Part shown: one piece after another, positions 45,587 through 52,469 of the stretch
How the letters are laid out: every line of letters begins with the position of its first letter
Position numbering within the stretch: the stretch's first letter is position 1
Assembly (NCBI GenBank): GCA_900109895.1
Contig: FOBR01000007.1
Coordinates: 124,001-188,000 of the forward strand
Direction of reading: 5' to 3'
DNA from: a bacterium A37T11
GTDB taxonomy: Bacteria; Bacteroidota; Bacteroidia; Sphingobacteriales; Sphingobacteriaceae
Length of the DNA: 64,000 bases
Notes under the pieces: generated by a model
Databases searched by the model: none
The model's input: only the letters and a program-made list of their open reading frames with translations
What the model was told of the DNA's origin: nothing
Program-made: the position numbers and the translations under genes

Positions 45587-47032
45587 ATGACAGAAAACCA
45601 ACGACAACTACTTATACGCATCAAAACCCGACACAGCAATGGCGAATACAAATATCAAGCCATTGTAAATGAGGTTATCTTTTCTATTCAAAATAAATGG
45701 CTGAGTGCTGGCGATAAATTACCCACATGGGATGAGATGCATGTGGAAGTTGGCTGGAGCAAATCGACCATCATGCAGGCGGCAGACCAGTTGAAAGCCG
45801 GTGGCTATATTAAAGGCAATGCCGGTGCTGGTAGCATCGTGCTGGGAAAAACGGAGGCATTGGAATTCCGAGAATTAGGTGAACGGGGGAATGAGCAGGT
45901 CTGGTCTTTTGATGGATCGGTATATCCGGCCAAAAACAGGCAGTTGGTGCAATTGCATAACGCATATAATGCAGCCATAAAAAAGGCCCAGCAGGAAGGC
46001 CCGTCAGATCCGGCCAATATAAACCGGCAGCTATGCGAAGTGGGCCGGAAATTGCTGTACGACTTCCTGGCTGTCCAGGTGAAGCCGAATGAATTGCTAT
46101 GCTTGCAACACCGTAATTGGATAAACCGTGCCCTGGCAGCATCCTTGGCTAAGAAAAAGGAGCGGGTAAATGCCAACGTTATGGTGATGCTCACGCCGGG
46201 CTGTAGTAAATTGGCCGCTGTTTGGAAAGCAAAGGGCTACCGCATTATTGGGCTGCCGTTAATACATAATGAATTTAATATAGCCGCTTTTGAAGCGCTT
46301 TGCCAAGCGGAAGATGGGGTGGATGTGCTGTACCTTATGCCCCGGTATCATTTCCCGACGATGGTATCCCTGCCTAAAAACCTGCTGGAAAAAATGGTGG
46401 CCATGCAGCAAACGTATCCTTTTTATATTATAGAGGATGATATCATGGCAGAAAACTGGGATGCCATTGGGGTAGCGGGTGGCCTGTTTAGTCATTTTCC
46501 GGACGCCCGCTTGCTATATATGCGCGGATTGGGCAGGGCACTGCCCGATGGAGCCGATGTTTATTTTCTGGCAGGGAGGGACCTGGAATTGCTGGCTAGC
46601 ATTGCGGCCTATTTAGAGCCCTTAAATACGACCAGCGAACAGCATACGGCCTTAGCGGTGTCAGCCCTGTTAAAAGAAGGGGTCCTGCATACCTATCATA
46701 AAGGCATGGAACGCCGTATCCGCAAAACGCGTGGCTGGATCACCGAGGTACTTAAAGAGGCCAACTTGTTTATGGAATGGGGCATCCAGCCGGAAGTTGG
46801 GCTGAGCTTTTACCTGAAACCCATAGACCGGCAGTTTCCCGCTGGAATCAAACAGCGGTTAAAGGATACGTACCAGATTACGGTGCTGGGGGAGGATGAT
46901 TTTTTTGGCGACAAGCCAGGTGCCTGGGGCATTCGCTTGGAGGCCGGCAGGCTGTTGGGCCTGGATGAAAAGGCTGTGAAGGAGCAGGTGAGTAGGGTGA
47001 TAGCGGCCTTGATGGATATGGTTGAAACTTAA
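45587..47032 (+). CDS. MocR-like GntR-family regulator lacking the PLP lysine
   Basis: 481 residues: GntR winged helix (about 18-88: WLSAGDKLPTWDEMHVEVGW, SKSTIMQAADQLKAGGYI) joined to an aminotransferase-fold domain (about 110-475). MocR signatures remain: VLYLMPRYHFPTMVSLP in place of the usual TPxHQYPTG, and YIIEDDIMAENW. At the Schiff-base position the expected Ser-Lys is Gly-Arg (R317 in RGLGRALPDG), so covalent PLP binding is unlikely. It could bind another ligand or none. A downstream HTH gene follows closely. Confidence 0.85.
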   Translation: MTENQRQLLIRIKTRHSNGEYKYQAIVNEVIFSIQNKWLSAGDKLPTWDEMHVEVGWSKSTIMQAADQLKAGGYIKGNAGAGSIVLGKTEALEFRELGERGNEQVWSFDGSVYPAKNRQLVQLHNAYNAAIKKAQQEGPSDPANINRQLCEVGRKLLYDFLAVQVKPNELLCLQHRNWINRALAASLAKKKERVNANVMVMLTPGCSKLAAVWKAKGYRIIGLPLIHNEFNIAAFEALCQAEDGVDVLYLMPRYHFPTMVSLPKNLLEKMVAMQQTYPFYIIEDDIMAENWDAIGVAGGLFSHFPDARLLYMRGLGRALPDGADVYFLAGRDLELLASIAAYLEPLNTTSEQHTALAVSALLKEGVLHTYHKGMERRIRKTRGWITEVLKEANLFMEWGIQPEVGLSFYLKPIDRQFPAGIKQRLKDTYQITVLGEDDFFGDKPGAWGIRLEAGRLLGLDEKAVKEQVSRVIAALMDMVET

Positions 47033-47036
47033 CGTT

Positions 47037-47465
47037 ATGCATACACTTCAACTACAACTCAATGTAACCAATGAATTGCTCAGGCACATTGTCCTGCTGC
47101 TGAGCACAGGTGCTACCAACCAGGCTGCCCAATGGTTGCAGCTAAACGGGTCCATTTCACGCCTGGAGTCCTGGGTTTGGCAAATGAGCCAACAACACTG
47201 GCCTCAACCCACTCCTGACGTACACCTGGTCCCCACCATAGCTCCCGATCCGGATCCAGCTACTGAAAAAATCCCGCAACACGTTTCCATTACCTGGATC
47301 TGCGACTATTTGGGCATCCACCGTGCGACATTCTACCGCCATCTGTATAAAAAACTTCTGACGCCCTTATTTAATGTGGGCCGTCGCGGCTATTACAACA
47401 TGGAAGACGTGCAGCACATGAAGCAACCCCACCAAAAAGGGGCGCACACCTATAGCAAGGTATAA
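47037..47465 (+). CDS. HTH (excisionase-like) DNA-binding protein
   Basis: 142 residues from ATG 47037. An earlier TTG at 47022 would overlap the MocR gene and is not needed. N-terminal part is helical, then a Pro-rich linker (about 60-80) and a winged-helix domain VSITWICDYLGIHRATFYRH, RGYYNMEDVQHM (about 86-135), like MerR/excisionase HTH_17. 4 nt after the MocR-like gene, hence likely one operon. Confidence 0.7.
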   Translation: MHTLQLQLNVTNELLRHIVLLLSTGATNQAAQWLQLNGSISRLESWVWQMSQQHWPQPTPDVHLVPTIAPDPDPATEKIPQHVSITWICDYLGIHRATFYRHLYKKLLTPLFNVGRRGYYNMEDVQHMKQPHQKGAHTYSKV

Positions 47466-47984
47466 CGCCTGCTTAATTTCGCAAAACGACATCCCTCCAG
47501 CGACAACCATCGGCTAGCCGATGAGGATTGGTTATGACTGGTTAGCCGACAACAACGGACTATCTCTAAACACCTGTTTTCAGGGTAATTTCTTTTTGGA
47601 TGATTTGATGTATTAATTATTTAAAACACTGTTTATCAATGTATAAATGTTGTTTATGGACGCATGGTTTTATGTTGTATCGATGGAGTTGTCTGTTGTT
47701 TACATTGGTTTGTTTAGCTGTAAATTACGCTAAGCATATCCTCATTGGCTGGTTTGCAGGCTATTCCGTCGCATTCGTTCTGCAACAAAGCATTGACGTG
47801 CGACAAAAGAACCGTTTCTTTTTGCCGAAATGCCCTTGTTAAAATGCAAACTGCGACAATAGACCGCATTTTATTGTCGCAATTGCGCGGATCTGTCGCA
47901 AGTTGTCTTGGTTTGTCGCAGTTTTTTTTCTGTGAGTGAGATGTGCACATTTTTGTGGCATGAAAAATTAAAAAGGAGTAAAAA
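47466..47984. other. Intergenic region with many hairpins
   Basis: A 16-bp palindrome CATCGGCTAGCCGATG lies at 47508-47523. A cluster of GTCGCA/TGCGAC hexamers follows (listed separately). A 67-codon Cys/Leu-rich frame at 47639 is not supported. Confidence 0.5.
47768..47928 (+). promoter_or_regulatory. GTCGCA cluster with alternative hairpins
   Basis: Six GTCGCA/TGCGAC hexamers in 153 bp (47768, 47799, 47852, 47876, 47895, 47915). Two pairings exclude each other: TGCGACAATA (47852-47861) with TATTGTCGCA (47872-47881), or CTGCGACAA (47851-47859) with TTGTCGCAG (47913-47921). The second is followed by eight T. This looks like an attenuator ahead of the membrane-protein gene. Confidence 0.5.
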
Positions 47985-48416
47985 ATGAAAAATGAAGTAA
48001 AACAATCGGTTTTCCCGTTGATCGGGATGGATGGCTTTCCGGTAGTGGAAAGTGAACTTAGAAAAACATGGCCAGGGTGGAGGATGCTGGCGGTAGTGGG
48101 TCAGGTAGGGCTGTGGTTATGCCTGTTTATCTATAGCGGGCCACTGATCCGTTGGTTTGACCCCAGTGCCGGATCCCTGGATCCCGGAATCCTCAGCGAA
48201 CTCTCGCTAACAGTACTCATCGTAGATGTTTTTGTAGTGATGGCCTGGCTATTCGTGCGCATGGTGCGCGACACCCTGATCGGTGCAAATGATTGGGATG
48301 AAGATGAAACAGTTATAAAGAAAGGAGTATCAGCATGTTTAATAACCAAAATCGTTACTGGATTATTTTTAATACTAGTGTCGTTATTTTTTGGGGTGTT
48401 TGTGGTTTTGTTGTAG
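47985..48416 (+). CDS. Small membrane protein (holin-like position)
   Basis: 143 residues, three predicted TM helices (about 33-53, 72-92, 118-140) with a short acidic loop (NDWDEDETVI). Good SD (AAGGAG, 47971-47976). Overlaps the CHAP-like gene by 82 nt, which has its own SD. No family recognised. Its position before an amidase gene is like a phage holin, but the TM pattern alone is not proof. Confidence 0.65.
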   Translation: MKNEVKQSVFPLIGMDGFPVVESELRKTWPGWRMLAVVGQVGLWLCLFIYSGPLIRWFDPSAGSLDPGILSELSLTVLIVDVFVVMAWLFVRMVRDTLIGANDWDEDETVIKKGVSACLITKIVTGLFLILVSLFFGVFVVLL

Positions 48417-48919
48417 AAAAGGTGGGAAGGTGTCCCGAAACGTCAACGCGTCAAACCCTCCGCCATATCTACACCGCCGAAATCGGCGTGCGGGAATTTA
48501 CCGGCCATAACGATGGCGCCCGGGTGCAGGAATATCTACAGTACGTAAATCTTCGGGGTAATTTTTCTTATTGCGGTGCCTTCGTATGCTGGAACTTGGG
48601 GAAGGCGGGTATCAACAATCCTAAAAATGGCTGGGCTCCAGCTTTATTTCCAGCAAATCGGGTCATTTGGACCCGCAATACAGCAACGGACAGGGGAGTC
48701 ATAAAAATAGGCGATGTGTTCGGTATTTATTTTTCCGAGCTAAAACGCATTGGCCACTGCGGGTTTGTAGACCAATGGGACGGCACCTGGTGCATCACTG
48801 TGGAAGGCAACACATCCAACCCGATCCGCGCCGGCCCCTCCGCACAAGGGGTCTATAAAAAGAAAAGACTGATAAAGACGATATATCAAGTAGCTGATTG
48901 GATAACAACAAAAAAATAA
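48335..48919 (+). CDS. CHAP/NlpC-like peptidoglycan amidase domain protein
   Basis: 194 residues. An N-terminal hydrophobic helix (about 8-27, signal anchor) is followed by a CHAP-like papain-fold domain: IGVREFTGHNDGARVQEYL, then SYCGAFVCWNLGKAGI with the likely catalytic Cys, GHCGFVDQWDG with the His, and VEGNTS with the third polar residue. Strong SD (AAAGGAG, 48321-48327). Predicted peptidoglycan hydrolase. Followed by the FN3 gene 5 nt later. Confidence 0.8.
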   Translation: MFNNQNRYWIIFNTSVVIFWGVCGFVVEKVGRCPETSTRQTLRHIYTAEIGVREFTGHNDGARVQEYLQYVNLRGNFSYCGAFVCWNLGKAGINNPKNGWAPALFPANRVIWTRNTATDRGVIKIGDVFGIYFSELKRIGHCGFVDQWDGTWCITVEGNTSNPIRAGPSAQGVYKKKRLIKTIYQVADWITTKK

Positions 48920-48924
48920 ATAAC

Positions 48925-49554
48925 ATGAGACAAAATAAAGTATTAACCAACTACGATCGATTGAACGATCACGAACTGTCAACTTTGGCAGGCGGGGTGG
49001 TACTGGCACTGACCGGTAACCCCAATTTTCCAACGCCAACTCCAACCCTGGCTGATTTTACAGCATTGGTGGATGATTATCGGGTAAAGCTGGACGTAGC
49101 CAACCGCAAGGGAAGCACGCTGGATTTCAGCTTGAAGAAAGAGGCAAAGGAAGCGCTGCAGATCGCGATGAGAAAACTGTCGATCAATATAAACTTAACA
49201 GCCGACGGCAATGCCCCCATGCTGTATAGTTCAGGGTTTCCGCTCGGGGCACAGCCCCAAGCTACCCAATCACCTGATCGGGTGCTGCGGGTGCTCGTAT
49301 CAGACGGCAGGCAAAGCGGCCAGATGCGTCTGGATTTTGAACCCGTTAAAAAAGCCCGGGAATACGAATACCAGGCGGGGACGAAGCCCGAGGGAAGCGA
49401 AGAAATAGTCTGGGGCAACATCCTGAACACCACCACCACCCGGGCCAACGTCATCCCGGTCACCCCAGACGAAATTTACTACGTACGGGTCAGGGCCCGC
49501 AATGGTAAAGGCATTGGGGATTGGAGTGAGGTGGTATCACTTAGGGCTAGATAG
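48925..49554 (+). CDS. Fibronectin type III domain protein
   Basis: 209 residues from ATG 48925 (a TTG at 48898 lies inside the previous gene). Helical N-terminal half (NFPTPTPTLADFTALVDDYR and a region up to about 100) and a C-terminal FN3 domain (about 115-209, ending YVRVRARNGKGIGDWSEVVS). No signal peptide. Similar proteins are common in Bacteroidota, often near repeats of the same family. Role unknown; it may bind partners of the cluster. Confidence 0.75.
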   Translation: MRQNKVLTNYDRLNDHELSTLAGGVVLALTGNPNFPTPTPTLADFTALVDDYRVKLDVANRKGSTLDFSLKKEAKEALQIAMRKLSININLTADGNAPMLYSSGFPLGAQPQATQSPDRVLRVLVSDGRQSGQMRLDFEPVKKAREYEYQAGTKPEGSEEIVWGNILNTTTTRANVIPVTPDEIYYVRVRARNGKGIGDWSEVVSLRAR

Positions 49555-49562
49555 CATCCATT

Positions 49563-49624
49563 AACGTCATCTTGAGCGGAGTGAACCACCACACTTCACT
49601 CAGGGTGACGTTTTATTTTAAATC
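49563..49624 (+). terminator. REP-like palindrome serving as terminator
   Basis: AACGTCA-Y-C-Y-TGAG arm (49563-49577) pairs with CTCAGGGTGACGTT (49599-49612), with bulges, followed by TTTATTTTAAA. Related in outer sequence (CGTCA) to the palindrome inside fecR at 44111. Confidence 0.65.
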
Positions 49625-49645
49625 AAAAAAAACTCAAAAAATAGG

Positions 49646-50134
49646 ATGAATAAACTTATTCTAATGATAGCATTACTTATGGCCGGCTGTTCTGCCTATA
49701 AACATACGTCAAAGAGCAGCCAGGAAACTTTTCAGGAAAATACCCACGTATTTCAGCAGGTGAGCGGGCAGGAACAGAACAACAGCCTCAGGCAACTTAC
49801 GCAGCAATGGGAGCAAGACTCCCTCAGTTTTCAGGCAACCATCCTGGCAAGCGGGCCTTATAGGCTTAGTCCGGATAGCGGGTTAAGTGGCAGCGATGCC
49901 CTGATCCGCATAGTTGGTCGGCGAAAAAGAACCATTAACCGTCAGGATAGTTTGAATACTGCCCAGCAGGAAAAGCACGAGAACAAGACGGTACTCCTCG
50001 ACCAGCAAAAGTCAAAAACCAGCCAACACCAGCAAGAAACCCGAAAAATAAATGTAGTTCCCTGGTGGCTTTCTGTCCTGGTAGTGGCCATCCTCGTAGG
50101 GGGAGTGTGGTATTTTTGGATCCCAAAGTCGTAA
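49646..50134 (+). CDS. Lipoprotein with Gln-rich body and C-terminal TM helix
   Basis: 162 residues. Lipobox LMAGC (Cys about 15), then a Gln/Ser-rich coiled-coil-prone region (about 20-130) and a TM helix near the end (WWLSVLVVAILVGGVWYFW, about 139-157). A protein anchored by a lipid at one end and a TM at the other can span the periplasm, as unimolecular spanins do. The short size and position after amidase and FN3 genes fit that idea. Not a proven family member. Confidence 0.65.
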   Translation: MNKLILMIALLMAGCSAYKHTSKSSQETFQENTHVFQQVSGQEQNNSLRQLTQQWEQDSLSFQATILASGPYRLSPDSGLSGSDALIRIVGRRKRTINRQDSLNTAQQEKHENKTVLLDQQKSKTSQHQQETRKINVVPWWLSVLVVAILVGGVWYFWIPKS

Positions 50135-50163
50135 ATTGCCACCTAGTTTGTCGTTTTTACCTA

Positions 50164-50194
50164 TTGTAATATATGTGTCATAGCCATACTTTTG
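50164..50194 (+). promoter_or_regulatory. Housekeeping promoter of the VOC gene
   Basis: TTG (50164-50166), 20-nt spacer, TACTTTTG (50187-50194). Start predicted near 50201. Confidence 0.7.
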
Positions 50195-50221
50195 TTGAAT
50201 AAATTAAATTAAATAAATCTA

Positions 50222-50641
50222 ATGGCAACTCAAATTTTTGTAAACCTTCCGGTTAAAGACCTTAACAGATCTGTAGCCTTTTTTACCCAGCTTGGTTATA
50301 CGTTTAACCCTCAATTTACGGATGAGAAAGCGGCGTGTATGATGGTTAGCGACACCATATATGTGATGTTGCTAACGGAAACCTTCTTCCAGACCTTTAC
50401 GAGAAAGGAAATTATTGATGCCCACAAATCAATAGAAAGCATTATTTGCTTATCTGCGGATAGTAAAGAGGCCGTCAATGAAATGGTGGACAAAGCCCAA
50501 GCAGCAGGCGCTTATATTCCTAAACCGGCTACCGATTACGGCTTTATGTACCAGCACAGCTTTGAAGACCTGGACGGCCACTATTGGGAATATACATGGA
50601 TGGATCCAAAAGGCTTTATGGAACATCAGCCCGGTAAGTAA
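50222..50641 (+). CDS. VOC family protein (glyoxalase/bleomycin-resistance fold)
   Basis: 139 residues, two beta-alpha-beta-beta-beta modules: IFVNLPVKDLNRSVAFFTQLGY, and YGFMYQHSFEDLDGHYWEYTW with possible metal ligands His/Glu. Function may be a metal-dependent enzyme or a binding protein; substrate unknown. Single gene with its own promoter. Confidence 0.9.
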   Translation: MATQIFVNLPVKDLNRSVAFFTQLGYTFNPQFTDEKAACMMVSDTIYVMLLTETFFQTFTRKEIIDAHKSIESIICLSADSKEAVNEMVDKAQAAGAYIPKPATDYGFMYQHSFEDLDGHYWEYTWMDPKGFMEHQPGK

Positions 50642-50753
50642 AATTTGTGTGGATAGTATTCCCGGTACTAACCCCATTTTTTTCACATACATTTTGCAGG
50701 ATGCAATATTTTTTGTATAATCGTGTTTATAAATGAATATTAACACGTATTGA

Positions 50754-51380
50754 ATGATGAGATTTGATTGGATAAATAAGAAATGGATGGTATTCTTCTC
50801 GATAATGTTATGTTTTTTTACTGGTAGTGCCCAAAAGCCTGGTGCTGAAAAGGTGCAACCGGCAGGGTCATTATCTGAGGGGACCATTGAAAGCCAATTT
50901 AATTATTTATTGGGGGTTTCTAACAATTTTCAGGACTTTAAAGTCATCAAGAAAACCAGTCTGGATAAATTTAAATCAAATGTTTTTGATTCGCTGAACG
51001 TTTCCAAAAAACAATTAATTGCTGCTAATAGCCAGTTAAGTGCCCAAAAAGTTCAAATAGATTCATTAAAGTCGGGTAGGCAGCATGTGGAAGATGAATT
51101 GAAAGCAGCGAAAGACAGTAAAGAAAGTTTTTCGGTATTGGGGCTTTCGGTTAATAAGGGTGTTTACAGCGGCATAATGTGGGGAATAGTGCTGGTTTTA
51201 GCGGCATTTTTATTATTTTTCATATACCGCTACCGTCAGAGTCATATTGTAACAATTGACACCCGGAAGGCACTGGATGAGGTGCAGCGAGATTTTGACG
51301 TGCATCGTAAGAAAGCCATGGAACGTGAGCAAAAACTGAATCGGCAGTTGGTGGATGAAATGAACAAACGGCAGGGTTAA
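50754..51380 (+). CDS. Hypothetical membrane protein with coiled coils
   Basis: 208 residues. Signal peptide (about 10-26, ending GSAQ), periplasmic coiled coil (about 75-125, LIAANSQLSAQKVQIDSLKS), TM helix (about 143-162), and a cytoplasmic charged coiled coil (about 170-208). Homologues in Bacteroidota are sometimes called tRNA methyltransferase, but no such fold is visible. 11 nt before the next gene; possibly cotranscribed with rdgB. Confidence 0.65.
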   Translation: MMRFDWINKKWMVFFSIMLCFFTGSAQKPGAEKVQPAGSLSEGTIESQFNYLLGVSNNFQDFKVIKKTSLDKFKSNVFDSLNVSKKQLIAANSQLSAQKVQIDSLKSGRQHVEDELKAAKDSKESFSVLGLSVNKGVYSGIMWGIVLVLAAFLLFFIYRYRQSHIVTIDTRKALDEVQRDFDVHRKKAMEREQKLNRQLVDEMNKRQG

Positions 51381-51391
51381 TCGGGTGCAAT

Positions 51392-51871
51392 ATGGCAGAT
51401 AATTTAGTAACCAACGATCCTGTTGCACTGCGTGCGCTGATGAATGAAACGCTATTTGCAGTGGAAGAAGCTGTTAACGAAGAAAAGGCTGATTTGCCCG
51501 ATTTTTTGGGTAACAATAAGAAAAACTTATTGTTTTTAATTGATGAACCGGCCTATGACTTTTTTGAAGATGCCGACCTGGAAGCTTTTGCAAAAATTTT
51601 GGCGGCTAAACAACTGTCGATGGACGATGTTGCCGTAATAAATTGCGCCCATCATCCACCCATGGATCCAGGCAGCCTTCATTCCCTATTTAAGCCAAAG
51701 AACTTGATATTTTTGGGGGCAGACCCATTATGGGCCGGATGCAAAGGTTTAACCTTAAATAAACCTGAAGTCGCTGATGGCCGGTATACTTTACTAACGT
51801 ATAGCTTTGCGGAAATGAATCAGCAGCAGGATAAAAAGAAGATTTTTTGGTCGCTTATTAAACAGATTTGA
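51392..51871 (+). CDS. Conserved hypothetical protein upstream of rdgB
   Basis: 159-residue soluble protein with alternating alpha/beta pattern (KKNLLFLIDEPAYDFF, DVAVINCAHHPP, PKNLIFLGADPLW). Not recognised. It sits 1 nt before rdgB and is likely translationally coupled to it. The topology is somewhat like the DNA polymerase III psi subunit; this is a guess. Confidence 0.7.
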   Translation: MADNLVTNDPVALRALMNETLFAVEEAVNEEKADLPDFLGNNKKNLLFLIDEPAYDFFEDADLEAFAKILAAKQLSMDDVAVINCAHHPPMDPGSLHSLFKPKNLIFLGADPLWAGCKGLTLNKPEVADGRYTLLTYSFAEMNQQQDKKKIFWSLIKQI

Positions 51872-51872
51872 T

Positions 51873-52469
51873 ATGCCAACGTTTGGATCTGATCTATTGA
51901 TTTTTGCCACTAATAATTTGCATAAGCTGGAAGAAGCAAGGCAAATGATTGGTGATCGCTTTTTAATAAAAGGTTTGGCAGATATAGGATGTGATGAGGA
52001 TATCCCTGAAACGGGTGTTACTTTCAAGGAAAATGCATCGCTAAAAAGCAGCTATTTGGCTAGTAAGTTTGGGCTGGATGGTTTTGCGGATGATTCCGGA
52101 CTGGAAGTGGAAGCGCTGAATAATGAGCCCGGGGTGTATTCTGCCCGGTATTCGGGTAGCAGGGATATGGAGACCAATATAGACTTGGTATTAAACCGCC
52201 TTGGCGATAGTAAAAATCGACGTGCATGCTTCCGCACGGTCATTTCCCTGCAATTAAGCGGGAGGGAATATTTCTTTGATGGGGTGGTGTGGGGGACCAT
52301 CGGTTATGAACGGCGCGGTGCAGCCGGATTCGGGTATGATCCCATCTTTACACCCGAAGGTCATGATCAGACCTTTGCTGAAATGACCTTCGTCCAGAAA
52401 AACAGCCTGAGCCACCGGGGGATGGCCATCCAACAGCTGGCTGACTTTTTGCAAAGTTCGGGTCTTTAA
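51873..52469 (+). CDS. rdgB: Non-canonical purine NTP pyrophosphatase (RdgB/HAM1)
   Basis: 198-residue house-cleaning enzyme hydrolysing dITP and XTP to the monophosphates. Motifs: LLIFATNNLHKLEEARQMI, GVTFKENASLKSSYLASKFG, FADDSGLEVEALNNEPGVYS, and FGYDPIFTPEGHDQTFAEM near the end, then LSHRGMAIQQL. Complete and of usual length. The last 216 bp overlap antisense with the OstA-like frame. Confidence 0.95.
   Translation: MPTFGSDLLIFATNNLHKLEEARQMIGDRFLIKGLADIGCDEDIPETGVTFKENASLKSSYLASKFGLDGFADDSGLEVEALNNEPGVYSARYSGSRDMETNIDLVLNRLGDSKNRRACFRTVISLQLSGREYFFDGVVWGTIGYERRGAAGFGYDPIFTPEGHDQTFAEMTFVQKNSLSHRGMAIQQLADFLQSSGL

Noticed and set aside
47639-47842. 67-codon Cys/Leu-rich plus-strand frame
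   Set aside because: No SD, no domain, and it overlaps the GTCGCA array.
48925-49000. Double-glycine leader-like start (ELSTLAGGV) of the FN3 protein
   Set aside because: Resembles bacteriocin leaders, but the following sequence is a folded protein with an FN3 domain and relatives lack the Gly-Gly. Probably coincidence.
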